A DNA stretch of 7,378 nucleotides, from contig NZ_BAABJX010000066.1 in the NCBI RefSeq assembly GCF_039543525.1, positions 1 through 7,378 on the forward strand, read 5' to 3'. A program made the position numbers and the translations under genes. The notes under the pieces are model-generated. The model was not told where the DNA came from, ran no database searches, and was given only the letters and a program-made list of their open reading frames with translations. Of this stretch, positions 1 to 6,536 are shown piece by piece (the first letter of the stretch is position 1; each line of letters begins with the position of its first letter). The DNA comes from Algivirga pacifica (GTDB lineage Bacteria; Bacteroidota; Bacteroidia; Cytophagales; Flammeovirgaceae).

Positions 1-42
1 AAAGTAGAAAATTCTAATGGTATTTTTTATATATAACCTAGC

Positions 43-150
43 TCAGCAAAACGTTATAATCAGTAAAATACATAATAGAATCAGTCCTGCGAGCAAAGCC
101 AGCGTTAGAAAAACCTGAACGGCATTCTTTTGAGATTCTTGAGAGTTCAT
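43..150 (-). CDS. Small single-pass membrane peptide, hypothetical (35 aa)
   Basis: This short reading frame begins with ATG at 150 and ends with TGA at 43-45. The first 12 residues are polar (starting MNSQESQKNAVQ) and the remainder is one uninterrupted hydrophobic stretch of about 22 residues, rich in Leu, Ile and Ala and ending in ITFC. That is the layout of a one-helix inner-membrane microprotein, with the N-terminus probably cytoplasmic. I do not recognise a family. No Shine-Dalgarno sequence is visible, which is normal for Bacteroidota, and no convincing promoter was found upstream. A longer frame on the same strand covers the same bases (38-244) but its translation has no protein-like pattern, so I prefer this frame. 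It lies on the same strand as the secreted hydrolase at 589-2982, separated from it by a terminator and a repeat block. The call rests only on the polar-then-hydrophobic pattern, so it is tentative. Confidence 0.45.
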   Translation of the reverse strand: MNSQESQKNAVQVFLTLALLAGLILLCILLIITFC

Positions 151-317
151 GGGCTAAAGAAGTTGAATAAAGTAAGGTTACTCCCATAAAATACAAAATC
201 TCCTCAAAAGGAAGAAAGAAACATGAGTCACCCCATATTGACAATATGACTTAGCTTTCTGAGAATTCATCACTTTACAGCTATCTCACAAGCCCTCTAT
301 GAGCTTCTTCATTTTTT

Positions 318-350
318 CCTTGATGAAAAAACGAAGCAAAAAAATCAAGG
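318..350. repeat. Small foldback with A-rich loop
   Basis: ccttgat (318-324) is the perfect reverse complement of atcaagg (344-350). The 19-base loop is strongly A-rich. It directly abuts the larger palindrome at 348-473 and lies inside the putative inserted segment. I infer it is part of the same repeated intergenic element and not a terminator for either neighbour, since no gene ends here. Confidence 0.4.
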
Positions 351-473
351 CTTTGAAGAATTTGCCTAATTTTTAATCGCAAAAGCTAAAAATTCCAAAC
401 TCGCTACGCTCAAACAATGGAATTTTATTAACGCTTTGACGATTAAAAATTTTAACGGCAATTCTTCAAGGCC
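348..473. repeat. Long imperfect palindrome (arms about 50 and 56 bp, 20-base loop)
   Basis: The left arm (about 348-397) and the reverse complement of the right arm (about 418-473) share the blocks ttgaagaatt, gcc, atttttaatcg, caaa.gc and aattcca in the same order, with small indels including a gtt insertion occurring twice in the right arm. The 20-base loop (398-417) contains ctcgctacgctc. A transcript from either strand could fold into a long hairpin. The length, the imperfect pairing and the lack of an adjacent gene end argue for a palindromic intergenic repeat and against a simple terminator. Whether it is multicopy cannot be seen from one window. Confidence 0.6.
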
Positions 474-503
474 GCTTTTAAATATATAAATGCACTTTTT
501 AAA

Positions 504-554
504 CAAAAAAACATGAGTCACTCATTAAATGTTAATATGGGAGGACTCATGTTT
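504..554 (-). terminator. Intrinsic terminator of the secreted hydrolase gene
   Basis: On the minus strand, 35 bases after the stop codon of the hydrolase, aaacatgagtc (544-554, minus sense) pairs with gactcatgttt (509-519), an 11-bp perfect stem. The loop holds a further 5-bp inner stem (524-528 with 532-536). The stem runs into a seven-T tract (505-511) in the minus direction, as expected for Rho-independent termination. The plus strand has only a broken pyrimidine run after the stem, so it would be a weaker terminator in that direction. The T-tract side borders the putative inserted segment. Confidence 0.7.
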
Positions 555-588
555 CTTCCTTTACTTCTCTGTAAGGAAGCAGGTTTTT

Positions 589-2982
589 CTACTGCTTAAA
601 AAGCTTCATCACCTTTGTTGCTCCATCCTCACGAACTAAACGAGCAATATACAAGCCCGACTTCCACTGATGGGCATCTACCGTATAAGTAGACTCTCCT
701 TTCCCTTTTAAGGAGGCACTCAGCACTTCCCTTCCTTGAATATTGAATACTTTTAAAGCAACAAACGACTTACCTCCTTGTCCTAAAGATACTTTAAAAG
801 TATCTGAAAAAGGATTCGGGTAAGCCACAACAGGCTGCAGTTCTTCTTCCTCAATAGCGGACACTATCGGTACATATTCTCTATAATACTTCAGTACCTG
901 CTTCATAAATGCTACCTTTTGATCATGATCTGCAACTCCTTCCAATGGAAATCCTAGATAAACCATCGCTCCTACCTCTGCTGAAGAAGCAAAAGGTCCT
1001 TTGTACGCGACTCCTGCTTGTCGATCTGCTACAGCATAATTAAAAATACTTTCTCCACCACCAACAGCTTTCATCGCATCAGGATAGTTTTCAGGGTATA
1101 CCTCTCCAAAACTTAGTGTCAATCCTGAAAAGAATGTTTCTTCCATTCCTGTCGCTGGTCCATAACCTGTCTTGCCATCGTCAATCAATGCGGACTTCAA
1201 GTAATTGGCATAAAAAGCCTCTCCTTCTTCTCCAACTTCTTCCAGACTCCAACCAATCTCTGATCCTGTAATCAATAATTGTCCACCATTTTTCAGGTAG
1301 TCTTGGATCACTTTTCTTTGTCCCTCTTCTCTCAAGTTTTTAGCATCATCTCCCATATACCAAATCACCATCTCATGGTCATTTAGATTAACCTTACCAT
1401 CAAAAACCTGTTGTGCTGATGTGGAAGAAATACTATACGAACTTGCTTCCGCTGCACTTGCAACTCTTGTGTAATCCGCCGAAAATGCATGAGATGGCAA
1501 TGACCATGAATTACTTCCGCCATATACTTGAAAATCGTCTACGATCAGCATTGACTCCTCTGTATCTGCAAAACGATGCCCATATACGTCACTTTCTAAG
1601 CTCTGGTCTGTTCCTGTCCCCAACGCTAATACCTTAAAGTAATGTTCTGTTGCGGAAGAAGCCTCCATAAACTGTGCGGGGCTATCGAATACAATACTTG
1701 AATCTTCTCTAGACAACATGGTTTCATCAGCCGCCATTTTCCAGTTCTCCATATCAGTCGTATAATACAAGCGATATCCCTGCACGAAGTTCTCAGGGTT
1801 AGGGGACCAAGCAATTTCAATACGATTATCCGAGTGATTCACCACCTTATGCATGACTGGTTGCATAGGGTCTGGACAATCCTCCTCTCCACAGTAATAC
1901 TGGTATTCCGTAGCGATTTCAGTAAATACAGCATCGACTACGTCCCACCATGCACTAGAGGGATCTGAGTATCCATTGGCATGCATGGCTACTGTTATCT
2001 CATACTTTGGAATATAATAGGTAATACTCTTATACCCTCCCAGGGTACCAGTATGTCCGAAATGATCCAATCCAAGATCCTTCCAAATTCGAGTACCTAA
2101 TCCATATGCCCCATTGTTAATGGAGGGCTTTATCATGTCGTTAACAGAAGTCTCTGTCAGAAAACGCTTACTGTATACGGCCTCTATAAATCGCACCATA
2201 TCATTAGGGGTAGAAACCATTGCACCTGCAGTACTAACAGAGCTTTTGTGATACTCATAGGCTCTATGGTTCTCTGCTAGATTGGGTATCTTATTCGAAG
2301 GGCTTGCCGAGTTATCTAAAAAAGTATTTTTCAGATCCAACGGATCCGTAATCCATGTCCTGATCGCTTCTGTTGGGCTAACACCTAATTTTTCCTTAAT
2401 CAACATACCCAAGATATAGTATCCGGTATTTGAGTAATTATATGTCGTACCAGGAGTATGACTAGGCCCATAAGGATTTGAATACGCCAATACCTCTGCA
2501 TCTGAAAATACCTTCTCCGGATTATTCACGGCATCAGACCAATACTCACTGCGGTCAAAATGATCATATACTCCGGCAGAATGATCCATTAGCTGTCGAA
2601 TCGTAATCGTATTATTGAAGGGCAACCCATTAATCGTCAAATGATCCGAAAGCACATCATCTACCTTAAGCATTCCTTCTTCCTGCATACGCATCAACAA
2701 TACCGCTGTAAATGTCTTGGAAATACTCGCCACATAGAACTGCGCCGTACTATCAATACTACTATTCGTATAAATATTACCTGTTCCTGCCGAAGTAAAA
2801 ATAGTTCCCTTATCCGGTGTCTTTACGGATAATCCAACACCAGGCACACCCATCTTTGCTACACCATTCTGTAAAATGCTAGATAATCGTTGCTCAAAAT
2901 CGGTTTGTCCATAAAGTAAAAATGGCGTTCCTAAAAAGCTTAGAAAACACCCTATAAAAATAATCTTCAAACGATCATTCAT
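589..2982 (-). CDS. Secreted serine hydrolase (beta-lactamase/PBP4 family) with T9SS sorting domain
   Basis: This is a 797-residue protein. An N-terminal signal peptide (about 1-25, with a hydrophobic core after NDRLK) directs export. Residues about 28-355 form the class C beta-lactamase/penicillin-binding-like fold (Pfam Beta-lactamase): nucleophile motif S86-I-S-K89, Y183-S-N185, and H310-T-G312 in place of the KTG box, as in many esterases and D-aminopeptidases of this superfamily. About 373-470 resembles a fibronectin type III domain. About 477-702 resembles a class I glutamine-amidotransferase-like or ThuA-like fold (MLIVDDFQVYGG, VIQDYLKNGGQLLITGSE). Residues 713-797 are a type A T9SS sorting domain (YPNPFSDTFKV, VFNIQGREV, SGLYIARL, terminal KLFKQ), so the protein is probably exported by Sec, crosses the outer membrane by T9SS, and is released or anchored at the surface. 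The start is supported by the signal peptide beginning at once. The substrate (peptide, ester or peptidoglycan stem) cannot be told. It is monocistronic and followed by a terminator. Confidence 0.88.
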   Translation of the reverse strand: MNDRLKIIFIGCFLSFLGTPFLLYGQTDFEQRLSSILQNGVAKMGVPGVGLSVKTPDKGTIFTSAGTGNIYTNSSIDSTAQFYVASISKTFTAVLLMRMQEEGMLKVDDVLSDHLTINGLPFNNTITIRQLMDHSAGVYDHFDRSEYWSDAVNNPEKVFSDAEVLAYSNPYGPSHTPGTTYNYSNTGYYILGMLIKEKLGVSPTEAIRTWITDPLDLKNTFLDNSASPSNKIPNLAENHRAYEYHKSSVSTAGAMVSTPNDMVRFIEAVYSKRFLTETSVNDMIKPSINNGAYGLGTRIWKDLGLDHFGHTGTLGGYKSITYYIPKYEITVAMHANGYSDPSSAWWDVVDAVFTEIATEYQYYCGEEDCPDPMQPVMHKVVNHSDNRIEIAWSPNPENFVQGYRLYYTTDMENWKMAADETMLSREDSSIVFDSPAQFMEASSATEHYFKVLALGTGTDQSLESDVYGHRFADTEESMLIVDDFQVYGGSNSWSLPSHAFSADYTRVASAAEASSYSISSTSAQQVFDGKVNLNDHEMVIWYMGDDAKNLREEGQRKVIQDYLKNGGQLLITGSEIGWSLEEVGEEGEAFYANYLKSALIDDGKTGYGPATGMEETFFSGLTLSFGEVYPENYPDAMKAVGGGESIFNYAVADRQAGVAYKGPFASSAEVGAMVYLGFPLEGVADHDQKVAFMKQVLKYYREYVPIVSAIEEEELQPVVAYPNPFSDTFKVSLGQGGKSFVALKVFNIQGREVLSASLKGKGESTYTVDAHQWKSGLYIARLVREDGATKVMKLFKQ

Positions 2983-3053
2983 CTGTATTTCAATTTTTTA
3001 TAAAAAACAATAGAGGTCTTTAAAGATCGTTAGCGACACTTCATTCTACAATC

Positions 3054-3065
3054 ACAGAATTCTGT
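3054..3065. promoter_or_regulatory. 12-bp perfect palindrome, possible operator
   Basis: acagaattctgt is an exact 12-bp palindrome about 72 bp upstream of the start of the secreted hydrolase and about 240 bp upstream of psd. Size and position fit a binding site for a dimeric transcription factor acting on the hydrolase promoter. A partial second copy of one half (aacagaaat) follows at about 3094-3102. No regulator is encoded nearby, and a 12-bp palindrome can arise by chance in AT-rich DNA, so this is only a candidate. Confidence 0.25.
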
Positions 3066-3239
3066 TAAATACACTCACTGTTTTTTTATTCGAACAGAAA
3101 TACAAGGGTATCCCTGACAAAAGAAGAAGGGAGAAAAAACAAATCCATATCTATATAAAATAAATTCTTTATCTTTAAGCCCTGAAATTCTTCAATTGCA
3201 ATTTCGTTGCTTTTTTGAGCCATTTTTTAAAATCGCCTG

Positions 3240-3267
3240 TAAACTTTTCATAGCAACAAAAAGTTTA
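3240..3267 (+). promoter_or_regulatory. Hairpin upstream of psd
   Basis: taaactttt (3240-3248) pairs perfectly with aaaagttta (3259-3267) across a 10-base loop, ending 38 bases before the psd ATG. It could lie in the 5' leader or overlap the promoter. On either strand it is A/T-rich and weak. No known riboswitch pattern is recognisable, so only the structure is claimed. Confidence 0.25.
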
Positions 3268-3305
3268 GGCTAGCAAACAACACGACGTTTACATTTAATA
3301 TTACG

Positions 3306-4187
3306 ATGGGAAACAAAATCGTCTATATAGATAGGAAGAGTGGGGAATTGGTCGAGGAAAAAACTCCTGGAGCCAAGATGATTCACTTTTTATACTTCAA
3401 CCCTTTTGGAAAGCTTGCATTAAATGGCTTTATCAAAAGGAAATTCTATTCCTATATCTGTGGGAAATTAGCCGATATGTCCTTTACAAAACGGTGGATT
3501 CCCAAATTCATGGAAGATCACCAAATTACGGATGAGGAGTTTGAAAAAAACTGGCAGGACTTTACTTGCTTCAATGACTTTTTCTATCGTAAACTCAAAT
3601 CAGATGCACGTCCCATTGAGCAGGGATTAGTATCTCCCGCAGATGGAAAAGTAGTAGCCTTCGAAAAGGTCAGCGAACAAACCTGTTTTTATGTGAAAGG
3701 ACAATCCTTCTCACTGAAAACATATTTACAGGACGATCAACTCTCCAAGAAATACGAAGGAGGTAGTATGTTGATTGTTCGTTTAGCACCAACTGATTAT
3801 CACCGCTTCCACTTCCCTGCTACAGGTAAAGTTTCGAAATCAAAACACATTAAAGGATGCTACAAATCCGTTTCTCCTCTTGCAATGGACAAGAGCCTGG
3901 AAATCTTCTGTGAAAATGTACGGGAATATTGCGAGATGCAAACAGAGGAGTATGGAGATATCCTTATTAGTGAAATAGGTGCAACCATGGTTGGGAGTAT
4001 TGTACAAACCTACACTGCCGACAGTGTTGTACAAAAAGGTGACGAGAAAGGATACTTCACTTTCGGAGGGTCTTCTATGTTATTATTATTTGAAAAAGGA
4101 AAAGTGAAACTTGATCAGGATTTGCTTGAGAATACCAAAAAGCAAATAGAGACGCAAGTATTAATGGGAAATAAAATAGGAGAATAA
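3306..4187 (+). CDS. psd: Phosphatidylserine decarboxylase proenzyme
   Basis: This enzyme converts phosphatidylserine to phosphatidylethanolamine plus CO2, the last step of PE synthesis, at the inner face of the cytoplasmic membrane. The 293-residue length fits the PSD-B type II group. Visible family motifs are SPADGKVVAFE (D113), the APTDYHRFHFP box (H166, H169), and the self-cleavage site F-G254-G255-S256-S257. By family knowledge, cleavage occurs between G255 and S256: the beta chain is residues 1-255 and S256 becomes the pyruvoyl group of a 38-residue alpha chain. The GGSS form, instead of LGST, is typical of the type II group. Asp, His and Ser of the autocatalytic triad are all present, so the enzyme should be functional. 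The N-terminal 30-70 region is amphipathic and probably binds membrane; there is no signal peptide. The ATG at 3306 gives the full family length. The gene stands alone: the usual partner, phosphatidylserine synthase, is not in this window. Confidence 0.95.
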   Translation: MGNKIVYIDRKSGELVEEKTPGAKMIHFLYFNPFGKLALNGFIKRKFYSYICGKLADMSFTKRWIPKFMEDHQITDEEFEKNWQDFTCFNDFFYRKLKSDARPIEQGLVSPADGKVVAFEKVSEQTCFYVKGQSFSLKTYLQDDQLSKKYEGGSMLIVRLAPTDYHRFHFPATGKVSKSKHIKGCYKSVSPLAMDKSLEIFCENVREYCEMQTEEYGDILISEIGATMVGSIVQTYTADSVVQKGDEKGYFTFGGSSMLLLFEKGKVKLDQDLLENTKKQIETQVLMGNKIGE

Positions 4188-4193
4188 CAGCAA

Positions 4194-4214
4194 GGGCGAC
4201 CTTTGTGGTCGCCC
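4194..4214. terminator. GC-rich hairpin between convergent psd and the receptor phosphatase
   Basis: gggcgacc (4194-4201) pairs perfectly with ggtcgccc (4207-4214) across a 5-base loop, starting 7 bases after the psd stop codon. It is strikingly GC-rich for this AT-rich region. No T-tract follows on the plus strand and only a weak TTGCTGTT on the minus strand, so it is not a textbook intrinsic terminator. It may protect the 3' ends of both convergent transcripts, end them by another route, or be a short palindromic intergenic repeat. Confidence 0.5.
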
Positions 4215-4261
4215 CAGAGAAAGGAGGAGTTTAATGAGCAATACTTTTTACCTTTTACCTA

Positions 4262-6373
4262 TTACTTTCTACCTCCTGTCATTCCAAATACCAATATATC
4301 ATCCAACTGCTTCTCTTTACCTTCTGCCATCCAGCGACGAATAAAGCGTTTTAGATGATATTCTAGATCTACAATCGCATGATGAGCCACTTCTTCTTTT
4401 AAAATTTCTCTAAATCGCTTCCCCATCACTTTACGGTTGGCCATTCCTCCGAACTGATCCTGAAAACCATCCGAATAGGTAAACCAAGTATGTATTTTGC
4501 TTAACGAGAGCACATGTGCCTTAAAGATTCTTCGATCACCCAAATAATTCCCTCCTATACCAAAGCGATCCCCCTTAATGTAATGCTCTTCACCGTTATG
4601 ATCAATATAATACAGGGGAGTATGAGCACCTGCATACGTTAACGTTCCTTCCTCTTCATCAATAAGACAAACAGCCAAATCCATTCCATCTGTCACGTTA
4701 TTTTCGTACTGTTGCAATGCCTTTTGTATTCCTTGATGCATCTCAGAGATCACCTCATCCGGTTGTAAAATATGTCTATTCATGACAATATCTGTCAACA
4801 AGTTTACCCCTAGCATACTCATCAAGGCTCCCGGGACACCATGCCCAGTACAATCTGCAATAACAATGATTTTTTTCTGCTGAATTTCTTCTACAAAATA
4901 GAAATCTCCTGAGATAATATCCCTTGGCAAATACAGCATCGAATAGTTTCCTTCTCCAAGAATTGTATTCAACTTTTCGACAGAAGGCAATGCTGCTGTT
5001 TGTATTCTTCTTGCATACTTGATACTGGAGTTAATTGACTCATGCTGTTTCTCCAACACCTTACTTTTTTCTTGAAGTTGCTCATTAACATCACTAAGCG
5101 CAATAGTACGTTCCTCTACTTTTTCCTCCAATGAAGAGTTCATTTCATTCAACTCAACCGTAAGCTGCTCATTCTGATTGAAGATCAAATTATATTGATA
5201 GGAAATCAATACTGCCAAGACAAACATAAATAACAACAAGGCTATTGACATTAACGGCATTGTATCGATGACTCCAAGACTAATCAAGAAGTCATTAGTC
5301 GTTGCTCCAAAAATGATCAATCCTCCTAACAATAGAAGCTTCCCTCCCACATAGTAGCGTACCACAGACATGCCTGTGATATATATAAGATACACACAAA
5401 ACAATGCAATGGTACCATAGCCTACTGACGGTAGGTTAGTGAACACTTCAGGTGGTGTCGTTAATAAAATCAACAGATAAATACCCCCTAGAATAGCGGT
5501 TAACTTTACGACAATAGGATTCAGTAATCCCTTTAGGATATTTTGATATAAGTTAGGAAAGATAATAATAGCACCAATAAAAGAGAGATACTCCAGGCGG
5601 ATCAAGGCATTCCAAGGTATCGATGGGAACCAATAGTGTAATAAGTATTCCTCTGTCGTCAACTCCCTCAAGCCAAAACAAAAACATCCCAAAGCATAGA
5701 GGAGTGAAGACAATTCTTGTCTTCTCAAAAAATAAAGGACGAGAAAATACGCTCCAATAACCAAAAACCCACCAAATAACATCATGTCGTTCATGATCGC
5801 ATACTCCCGCACAGACTGAATATTCTCTACACTTCCAAGCTTAAACTCTCTCCATAGCCCCCCTTTCTTATAACTATAGTTGGATACTTGTACCAAGACA
5901 TCTAAAGTGTCTTTATCCGTAACAAAATATATAGCCTTAGGAGAAAACTCCTCTTGTCCCTCTTCTTCATTCATAGCCACAATACCCGCCTGGTCAATGC
6001 ACTTACCATTTATATAAATACTATAGGCTGTTGAAGCAGTTTGTACCTTAAGTCCTAATTGGGTAGGGTGATTATCAGGTAGTAGAATACGTAAATGATA
6101 AGAAGCGTACCCTTCTGCAGTGTAAGGGGCTTGCCACGTTGCAGGCACAGGGTAATAAGTAGTTGGGTGGAGTGTATCCAGTGTTTCATAAGTAACAAGT
6201 TGCTCCCAGTAAAAAGCCCATTCCCCATCCAAACGAATTACCTCTTTTTGCAAGTTCTTTTCTCTTAGGTCAAGAACTCCTTTTTCTATTGTCTGTGAAA
6301 CACCATTACCTGTCGTCAATAGTATCAAAATCAATAGATGAAAAAAATTGACGATATAAGTATAAAAACGCAT
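4262..6373 (-). CDS. 7TMR-DISM receptor with cytoplasmic SpoIIE/PP2C-type phosphatase
   Basis: This 703-residue membrane sensor-effector has a signal or anchor segment at about 8-26. A periplasmic domain at about 30-190 contains LDGEWAFYWEQL, YPVPATWQ and YASYHLRILLP and resembles the jelly-roll, glycoside-hydrolase-2-like sugar-binding domains of 7TMR-DISM proteins. Seven hydrophobic segments follow at about 195-393 (7TMR-DISM 7TM), then a coiled coil at about 398-450 and a SpoIIE/PP2C phosphatase at about 452-700. The metal-binding acidic residues are in place: D490 (SGD), D507 (ADCTGHG), D635 (YSDG) and D691-D692. By family knowledge the output is Ser/Thr dephosphorylation, often of an anti-anti-sigma (STAS) protein; no STAS or anti-sigma gene is in this window. 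The periplasmic ligand, perhaps a carbohydrate, is inferred only. The ATG at 6373 leads straight into the signal segment, and the ATG 18 bases upstream is closed by an in-frame TAG. The gene is transcribed alone, convergent with psd and divergent from the cysteine hydrolase. Confidence 0.92.
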   Translation of the reverse strand: MRFYTYIVNFFHLLILILLTTGNGVSQTIEKGVLDLREKNLQKEVIRLDGEWAFYWEQLVTYETLDTLHPTTYYPVPATWQAPYTAEGYASYHLRILLPDNHPTQLGLKVQTASTAYSIYINGKCIDQAGIVAMNEEEGQEEFSPKAIYFVTDKDTLDVLVQVSNYSYKKGGLWREFKLGSVENIQSVREYAIMNDMMLFGGFLVIGAYFLVLYFLRRQELSSLLYALGCFCFGLRELTTEEYLLHYWFPSIPWNALIRLEYLSFIGAIIIFPNLYQNILKGLLNPIVVKLTAILGGIYLLILLTTPPEVFTNLPSVGYGTIALFCVYLIYITGMSVVRYYVGGKLLLLGGLIIFGATTNDFLISLGVIDTMPLMSIALLLFMFVLAVLISYQYNLIFNQNEQLTVELNEMNSSLEEKVEERTIALSDVNEQLQEKSKVLEKQHESINSSIKYARRIQTAALPSVEKLNTILGEGNYSMLYLPRDIISGDFYFVEEIQQKKIIVIADCTGHGVPGALMSMLGVNLLTDIVMNRHILQPDEVISEMHQGIQKALQQYENNVTDGMDLAVCLIDEEEGTLTYAGAHTPLYYIDHNGEEHYIKGDRFGIGGNYLGDRRIFKAHVLSLSKIHTWFTYSDGFQDQFGGMANRKVMGKRFREILKEEVAHHAIVDLEYHLKRFIRRWMAEGKEKQLDDILVFGMTGGRK

Positions 6374-6404
6374 CTATAAAGTATTATCATCTATACCAAA
6401 AACA

Positions 6405-6412
6405 CAAAACTA
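6405..6412 (-). promoter_or_regulatory. Candidate Bacteroidota -7 element for the receptor phosphatase gene
   Basis: On the minus strand TAGTTTTG matches the Bacteroidota -7 consensus TAnnTTTG exactly, and would give a 5' leader of about 25 bases before the ATG at 6373. A matching -33 TTG at the usual 17-23 base spacing is not present; the nearest is about 31 bases away. The call therefore rests on the -7 box and its position alone. Confidence 0.35.
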
Positions 6413-6536
6413 CTATAAAGTACACTTTGTTTGTATATTAAAACAAGATTTTATTATAAAATAAGTATCTATTTTTATACTATCATTACGATTAATCAAC
6501 TATGAGTTGTCCACTTCAATAAAAAACTTAGGAAAC

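Larger units (their letters stand above)
219..521. mobile_element. MITE-like non-coding insertion flanked by 13-bp direct repeats
   Basis: The 13-mer aaacatgagtcac occurs exactly at 219-231 and again at 509-521. Between the copies lie 277 bp (232-508) with no protein-like ORF but with two foldback structures (318-350 and 348-473). Removing one repeat copy plus the segment joins 207-231 directly to 522-563. This rebuilds a longer palindrome, because aaaggaagaaa..catgagtc on the left is the reverse complement of gactcatgtttcttccttt on the right, apart from an extra gaaa. The simplest reading is that a small non-autonomous element inserted into a pre-existing terminator palindrome and duplicated 13 bp of target. 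No clear terminal inverted repeats are seen at 232 and 508, so the transposition mechanism is not shown, and a recombination origin remains possible. Confidence 0.45.
2983..3305. other. Divergent intergenic region between the secreted hydrolase and psd
   Basis: These 323 bp must hold the promoters of both flanking divergent genes. Visible structure: a 10-bp palindrome tctttaaaga at 3017-3026; a 12-bp perfect palindrome at 3054-3065; and a 9-bp stem hairpin (3240-3248 with 3259-3267) in the psd leader. No full TTG/TAnnTTTG promoter could be placed with confidence for either gene. A 45-codon minus-strand frame (3086-3223) starts in a reasonable context but has no recognisable protein features. 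The rest is AT-rich sequence with no clear assignment. Confidence 0.6.

Noticed and set aside
38..244. 68-codon minus-strand frame beginning MSIWGDSC
   Set aside because: Its start lies in the repeated terminator-like sequence and its translation has no protein-like pattern. A different frame over the same bases (43-150) gives a much better membrane peptide.
2641..2832. 63-codon plus-strand frame inside the secreted hydrolase gene
   Set aside because: It is antisense to the conserved N-terminal catalytic region and has no recognisable features. The same applies to the frames at 1413-1637, 1626-1820 and 3840-4034.
4234..4344. 36-codon plus-strand frame preceded by a near-ideal Shine-Dalgarno (aaaggagg, 6 bases before ATG)
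   Set aside because: It runs mostly antisense over the end of the receptor phosphatase gene, and its composition (many Leu, Tyr, Pro) looks like a shadow. Bacteroidota rarely depend on Shine-Dalgarno sequences, so the motif carries little weight.
6507..6536. TTG start extending the cysteine hydrolase by ten residues
   Set aside because: The extra residues lie outside the conserved fold. The ATG at 6537 has a nearby AGGA and gives a normal family length.
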